Below the pieces are notes generated by a model, which was not told the origin of the DNA, ran no database searches, and worked only from the letters and a program-made list of their open reading frames with translations. A DNA stretch of 8,850 bases from Clostridiales bacterium (GTDB taxonomy: Bacteria; Bacillota; Clostridia; Oscillospirales; JAAYOS01), in assembly GCA_012521525.1 (NCBI GenBank), contig JAAYMG010000243.1, forward strand, positions 1 to 8,850, in the 5' to 3' direction. Shown one piece after another: positions 5,714-8,850 of the stretch (its first letter is position 1; each line of letters opens with the position of its first letter). The translations under genes were made by a program, and so were the position numbers.

Positions 5714-6511
5714 ATGCTGACAAATAGACTGATTGCCTGTTTCGATATCCGCAACGGTATGGTCACAAAAGCGCATAAGTTCCAGGACAATATCGACATA
5801 CTGCCCGCGGAAAAAATGGCGAGACTCATGTATGAAGACAGGATCGATGAAATTATTTTTTACGATATAACCGCATCGGCCGAAAAAAGGAAAATAGACC
5901 TGGAGACGGTCAAAAACGTTGCACGCGAGATCTTTGTGCCTTTCACGGTGGGAGGCGGGATACGGAGTCTGGCAGATATGTATGAAGTCCTGAAAGCGGG
6001 TGCCGAGAAAATCAGCATAGACTCAATGGCGGTGCGAAACCCGGAACTTATAAGGAAGGGGGCCGATGCATTCGGTACGCAGTGCATAGTTTTGAGCATG
6101 CAGGTCAAAAAGGTGCCAAGTACCGAAAAAATACCGTCGGGTTATGAGGTGTACATAGACGGGGCCAGGGTGGCGACCGGTATGGATGCCCTGCAATGGG
6201 CGGTAAAAGGAGAGAGCCTCGGAGCGGGTGAGATCGTAGTCAACAGCATAGACAATGACGGTACCCATTCGGGGTATGATCTGGAAATCACGAGGATGAT
6301 TTCAAACGCCGTGAAAATACCAGTGGTTGCTTCAGGCGGTGCCGGGCATCCTTCGCATCTGATCGATGTGTTTACAAAGACCGGGGCTTCGGCCGCAATA
6401 ATAAGCTCCATGCTTTACTCACCGCGCATGCCAAGAAATTACACGGTCAGGGAGCTAAAGGATGAGCTTATCGCGGCCGGCATATCGATGCGCCCCTGGG
6501 AGCTAAGTTAA
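5714..6511 (+). CDS. hisF: Imidazole glycerol phosphate synthase, cyclase subunit (divergent HisF)
   Basis: (beta/alpha)8-barrel partner of HisH. Canonical HisF uses the ammonia to turn PRFAR into imidazole glycerol phosphate and AICAR. From the ATG at 5714 (5 bases after AGGAGG; the ATG at 5711 is too close) it has 265 residues and aligns without gaps to T. maritima HisF through residue 130. Asp11 (CFDIRNG), Asp51 (YDITAS), the gate residues Arg5, Glu46, Lys99 and Glu173, the phosphate loops VGGGI (79-83) and SGGAG (207-211), and Asp182 (DNDGT) are kept. The position of catalytic Asp130, normally in AIDAKR, is Gln130 (SMQVKK), followed by a ~6-residue insertion. It is not typical WbuZ, which usually loses Asp11 instead, and no sugar amidotransferase gene is present. 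It could be a variant HisF or a HisF-like enzyme on another substrate. Confidence 0.85.
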   Translation: MLTNRLIACFDIRNGMVTKAHKFQDNIDILPAEKMARLMYEDRIDEIIFYDITASAEKRKIDLETVKNVAREIFVPFTVGGGIRSLADMYEVLKAGAEKISIDSMAVRNPELIRKGADAFGTQCIVLSMQVKKVPSTEKIPSGYEVYIDGARVATGMDALQWAVKGESLGAGEIVVNSIDNDGTHSGYDLEITRMISNAVKIPVVASGGAGHPSHLIDVFTKTGASAAIISSMLYSPRMPRNYTVRELKDELIAAGISMRPWELS

Positions 6512-6555
6512 ATCGATTATGTAAACAGATAATCAATGATATTGTAAATAGAAAC

Positions 6556-6608
6556 GGTGTTCCATGATACCGGTCAAAACTGATCGGCTTTATGGAACAC
6601 CTTTTTTT
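6556..6608 (+). terminator. Terminator of hisH-hisF
   Basis: Ten-base arms (GGTGTTCCAT at 6556-6565, ATGGAACACC at 6592-6601) enclose a second pairing, CCGGTC/GATCGG. They are followed by seven Ts. The hairpin begins 44 bases after the hisF stop codon. The minus strand past the stem is also fairly T-rich, so it might work in both directions. Confidence 0.85.
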
Positions 6609-6622
6609 GCGGAAGCTAAAAT

Positions 6623-6684
6623 GGCCGGTCAACGCTTCACATGATTTACTCAGATGTGGGATGCAAGCAACTGACCAACCGGCC
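6623..6684 (-). terminator. Possible terminator of the DUF951 gene
   Basis: GGCCGGT (6623-6629) and ACCGGCC (6678-6684) form a long inverted repeat with further inner pairings (GGTCA/TGACC, CACAT/ATGTG). The outer arm touches the DUF951 stop codon, and the minus strand continues as ATTTTAG. The T-run is short, so termination efficiency is uncertain. Confidence 0.4.
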
Positions 6685-6884
6685 TATTGCTTTCGAACGA
6701 TCGCACCTTCGCGTTCTATATACTTTATGGCCTTTTCCACGACTCGCCTGGGACGCATCACTTCATGACCGCATGTCATGCATTTTATCCTGAAATCCAT
6801 ACCGATCCGCAGCACCAGCCAGCGGTTTCCGCCGCATGGGTGAGGCTTTTTCATAATGATCACGTCGTTCAACCTTACATCCAC
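6684..6884 (-). CDS. DUF951 family small zinc-ribbon-like protein
   Basis: A short cytoplasmic protein of family DUF951, common in Firmicutes and of unknown molecular role. The family pattern is clear: VRLNDVIIMKKPHPCGGNRW, then LRIGMDFRIKCMTCGHEVMRPR. The cysteines of PCG and CMTCGH, with the histidine, are plausible zinc ligands, which suggests nucleic-acid or ribosome contact but does not prove it. I prefer the GTG at 6884, which lies 9 bases after AAAGG and makes the N-terminus (M)DVRLND match the family; it gives 66 residues. An ATG three codons upstream (6893) touches the AAAGG and is less likely. It is divergent from the next gene, which shares a short intergenic region. Confidence 0.85.
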   Translation of the reverse strand: MDVRLNDVIIMKKPHPCGGNRWLVLRIGMDFRIKCMTCGHEVMRPRRVVEKAIKYIEREGAIVRKQ

Positions 6885-6997
6885 GAGAAGCATCCTTTCT
6901 TGAATTTGCCTGCCGGCCTGGATTTATAAAGCCGATAAATTATGGAAATACTATCAAAAGTAAACCCAGAATAACTTTATGAGCGGGAGGAATATAT

Positions 6998-7390
6998 TTG
7001 TCCAGGCAGATCCGTGCAACATTTGACGGTACTGACATGGCCGATCTTGCAAGAATGAGGCTGAAAAGAGAGGGGATCGTCATTGAATCCTTTGACATAA
7101 GGCCCGTTGACAGGAAGAGTGATAACGGCGATGGAGATATCGACGTTATATTGAATCCGATCGCGCAAAACGGCCTTACCACCGATTCCTTCTGGATGGG
7201 ATCATCTTTGATGCAGCCTTACGGAGGAGTACTCCTTGGCACGAACACGGACACCTTTGAAAGCAGGACCCGGTATGATGACATATATTCAAATGATGTG
7301 GATTTGATCGTAACTGTCCACGACGATCAGGCCGATAAGGCAGAGGACATACTGAGGTCATGCCATGGATACGGCATCAGGATCAAATAA
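6998..7390 (+). CDS. Unknown small acidic protein
   Basis: A 130-residue soluble protein that I do not recognise. The TTG start is well supported by GGGAGG ending 7 bases upstream. The chain looks like two similar halves. An N-terminal beta-alpha-beta pattern (RATFDGTDMADLARMRLKR, then IESFDIRP) is followed by a loop rich in Asp and Gly (about 38-50). The C-terminal half again shows strand-helix-strand (VDLIVTVHDDQADKAEDILR, then GYGIRIK). This layout is typical of ferredoxin-like or ACT-like small-molecule sensing folds, which is inference only. There is no signal peptide, membrane segment or cysteine cluster. It is transcribed divergently from DUF951 and ahead of the S1-domain gene. Confidence 0.75.
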   Translation: MSRQIRATFDGTDMADLARMRLKREGIVIESFDIRPVDRKSDNGDGDIDVILNPIAQNGLTTDSFWMGSSLMQPYGGVLLGTNTDTFESRTRYDDIYSNDVDLIVTVHDDQADKAEDILRSCHGYGIRIK

Positions 7391-7549
7391 AGGGGAATAA
7401 AATAAAAGCAAAACATTCAAAACGGTTGCAATCCGCCTTCGGCGAACTTTGATCATCGGAAAGCAAATATATCCGGCGAAACATAATTTATATTTAAGTG
7501 AGCATATAATGCAATACCGATGTTGAAAATTATCAGAGGGGGAAAGGGT
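7391..7549 (+). promoter_or_regulatory. Intergenic region with -10 box for the S1-domain gene
   Basis: A perfect TATAAT lies at 7505-7510 without a clear -35 box at the expected distance. It would start transcription near 7517, consistent with the downstream start at 7550 rather than the ATG at 7520. A small hairpin CGCC-TTC-GGCG (about 7432-7443) has no T-run and is a poor terminator for the preceding gene. Confidence 0.4.
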
Positions 7550-8476
7550 ATGGATTGCAGCCGTTATCTGCCGGAAGGGCGCCGTATCAGGCAGCCGCGA
7601 AACATCGAACTTACATCGTCGACGGAGGGCCTGAGACGGGCTGCGGCTTCAGGTGAAATCGTTGAAGCACGTGCCATAAGATGTGATGCCGGGAAAAATC
7701 TCTATGTCGATTTGGGAAATATCGAGGGTGTCATACCTTATGCCGATACTGCAATAGGAGCTGAAGACGGTTCCATCAGGGATATTGCGATAATATCCCT
7801 TGTCGGTAAGCCTGTCTGCTTCAAGGTCATATCGGTGGATGAGCGCCGGGCCGTACTCAGCAGGAGGGCCGCTCAGGAAGAGGCGTTGTCCTGCTTTATG
7901 AAGGTGCTTAGATGCGGGGATGTGATTTCGGCCAGAGTTACGCATCTGGAACCGTTCGGAGCATTTGTAGATATGGGATGCGGCATTATTTCCCTGATCG
8001 GCATAGAAAATATATCTGTATCCCGTATCTCACATCCTTCAGACAGGTTTGTCACGGGACAGGATATATACGCAGTAGTATTGGCCATCGACAGGGACCT
8101 GAGGAGAGTGACGCTCAGCCACAGGGAGCTGCTTGGTACCTGGCAGGAAAACGCATCGCTGTTCAAAGCGGGCGAGACTGTAGCAGGAATAGTACGGGGA
8201 GTGGAAGACTACGGTATCTTCATAGAATTGACTCCTAACCTCTCCGGTCTTGCGGAGAAGAAGGAGGGGTTGAAGGAGGGAGAAGGCGTCTCGGTATACA
8301 TAAAGTCCATCCTGCCTGAGCGGATGAAGATAAAGCTCCTTGTCATCGACAGCTTCGGGCCCGGCAAAGGACCGAGCAAGTTGAGGTATTTCATAACCGA
8401 AGGTCACATCGACCATTGGAAATATTCGCCCGACAACTGTGACAAAAAGGTGATCGAACGCTACTTTTCCGACTGA
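7550..8476 (+). CDS. Protein with three S1 RNA-binding domains
   Basis: A 308-residue RNA-binding protein related to ribosomal protein S1. Three OB-fold S1 domains can be seen: about 35-106 (diverged), 122-192 (the best match: GDVISARVTHLEPFGAFVDM, ending RRVTLSHREL) and 208-268 (GETVAGIVRGVEDYGIFIEL). A conserved-looking tail follows (GHIDHWKYSP, residues 285-294). It is shorter than true S1 of Proteobacteria (six domains) but similar in size to S1-like proteins of Clostridia. A role in translation or mRNA binding is likely, its specific target unknown. The ATG at 7550 follows GAGGGGG at 7 bases; an ATG at 7520 lies almost at the presumed transcription start. It converges on obg with a 5-base gap. 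Confidence 0.85.
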   Translation: MDCSRYLPEGRRIRQPRNIELTSSTEGLRRAAASGEIVEARAIRCDAGKNLYVDLGNIEGVIPYADTAIGAEDGSIRDIAIISLVGKPVCFKVISVDERRAVLSRRAAQEEALSCFMKVLRCGDVISARVTHLEPFGAFVDMGCGIISLIGIENISVSRISHPSDRFVTGQDIYAVVLAIDRDLRRVTLSHRELLGTWQENASLFKAGETVAGIVRGVEDYGIFIELTPNLSGLAEKKEGLKEGEGVSVYIKSILPERMKIKLLVIDSFGPGKGPSKLRYFITEGHIDHWKYSPDNCDKKVIERYFSD

Positions 8477-8481
8477 ACCCG

Positions 8482-8850
8482 CTATTCTACGTATTCAAAC
8501 TCAAGGTTGTAGATGCTGACCGTATCACCGTTCTGTATACCCATCTCTTTGAGCCGATCAAAGATACCCGACCTGCGCAGCGTCCTTTCAAAGTGGATGC
8601 GGGCTTCGTGGTCCTCGAAGTTTATATCCCTGGCTACACGCAACAGCCAATCCCCTTCGAGAATATATGTGCCGTCTTCGACACGTATGGTCACGTCCTC
8701 GGGTGAAGGCAGTTCCTGCTCAGGCGGTGTGTATTCGCTCTCGTAGTACTGTATCGGCGGAAGCGTCCTAAGCATTTGTGCCACTTTGTACATGAGTTCA
8801 TTGACTCCTTGACCCGTGGCGGCTGAAATTTCGACACAGGGAATATCCAG
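8482..8850 (-). CDS. obg: GTPase Obg (CgtA), C-terminal part
   Basis: The last 122 codons of the ribosome-assembly GTPase Obg, cut by the right edge. Obg binds the large ribosomal subunit and senses GTP/ppGpp. The window begins inside the G domain just before the G5 motif (EISAATGQGVNEL). A linker rich in Pro and Glu follows (YTPPEQELPSPED). It ends with the OCT domain typical of Gram-positive Obg (TYILEGDWLLRVARDINFED, then RSGIFDRLKEMGIQNGDTV, ending YNLEFEYVE). The visible ATG at 8793 is internal, since the frame stays open with homologous sequence to 8850. Confidence 0.92.
   Translation of the reverse strand: MDIPCVEISAATGQGVNELMYKVAQMLRTLPPIQYYESEYTPPEQELPSPEDVTIRVEDGTYILEGDWLLRVARDINFEDHEARIHFERTLRRSGIFDRLKEMGIQNGDTVSIYNLEFEYVE

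Noticed and set aside
5714..6511. Calling the HisF homologue WbuZ (sugar amidation)
   Set aside because: It keeps Asp11 in CFDIRNG, which typical WbuZ lacks, and no WbuX/PseA-type amidotransferase or glycan gene is nearby.

Overview
The window looks like chromosomal DNA from a low-to-moderate G+C Gram-positive bacterium, probably class Clostridia. Supporting signs are strong AGGAGG-type ribosome binding sites, TTG and GTG starts, hairpin-plus-T-run terminators, a DUF951 protein, an AsnA-type asparagine synthetase and the S1-domain/Obg neighbourhood. No insertion sequence, phage gene or CRISPR array is visible. The window is mostly housekeeping metabolism and translation-linked genes, with a long gene-free left part.

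Left part (1-1475): essentially non-coding and AT-rich. It holds two strong terminator-like hairpins (51-84 and 124-153), a degenerate ~17-base tandem repeat (481-546) and a tRNA-Thr(CGU) gene on the minus strand with its own promoter and terminator. It also holds an intergenic stretch with a tight row of DnaA-box-like nonamers (1098-1127) and three phased AT-rich decamers (1358-1387).

Minus-strand metabolic cluster (1476-4660, read right to left): asnA (ammonia-dependent asparagine synthetase), dapF (diaminopimelate epimerase) and an M42-family zinc aminopeptidase. asnA and dapF probably share a transcript. The peptidase appears to have its own promoter, overlaid by a perfect palindrome, and ends at a textbook terminator. 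asnA and dapF both draw on aspartate, one for asparagine and one for lysine/peptidoglycan.

Plus-strand pair (5086-6511): hisH and hisF, the glutaminase and cyclase subunits of imidazole glycerol phosphate synthase. The pair stands alone, without other his genes, behind an extended -10 promoter and before a strong terminator. HisF keeps Asp11 and all four ammonia-gate residues but has Gln at the position of the catalytic Asp130. This is the most interesting protein-level observation in the window.

Right part (6623-8850): a small DUF951 zinc-ribbon-like gene on the minus strand; a divergent unknown 130-residue gene with a TTG start; a three-S1-domain RNA-binding protein; and, convergent with it by only 5 bases, the C-terminal end of the ribosome-assembly GTPase gene obg, which runs off the right edge.
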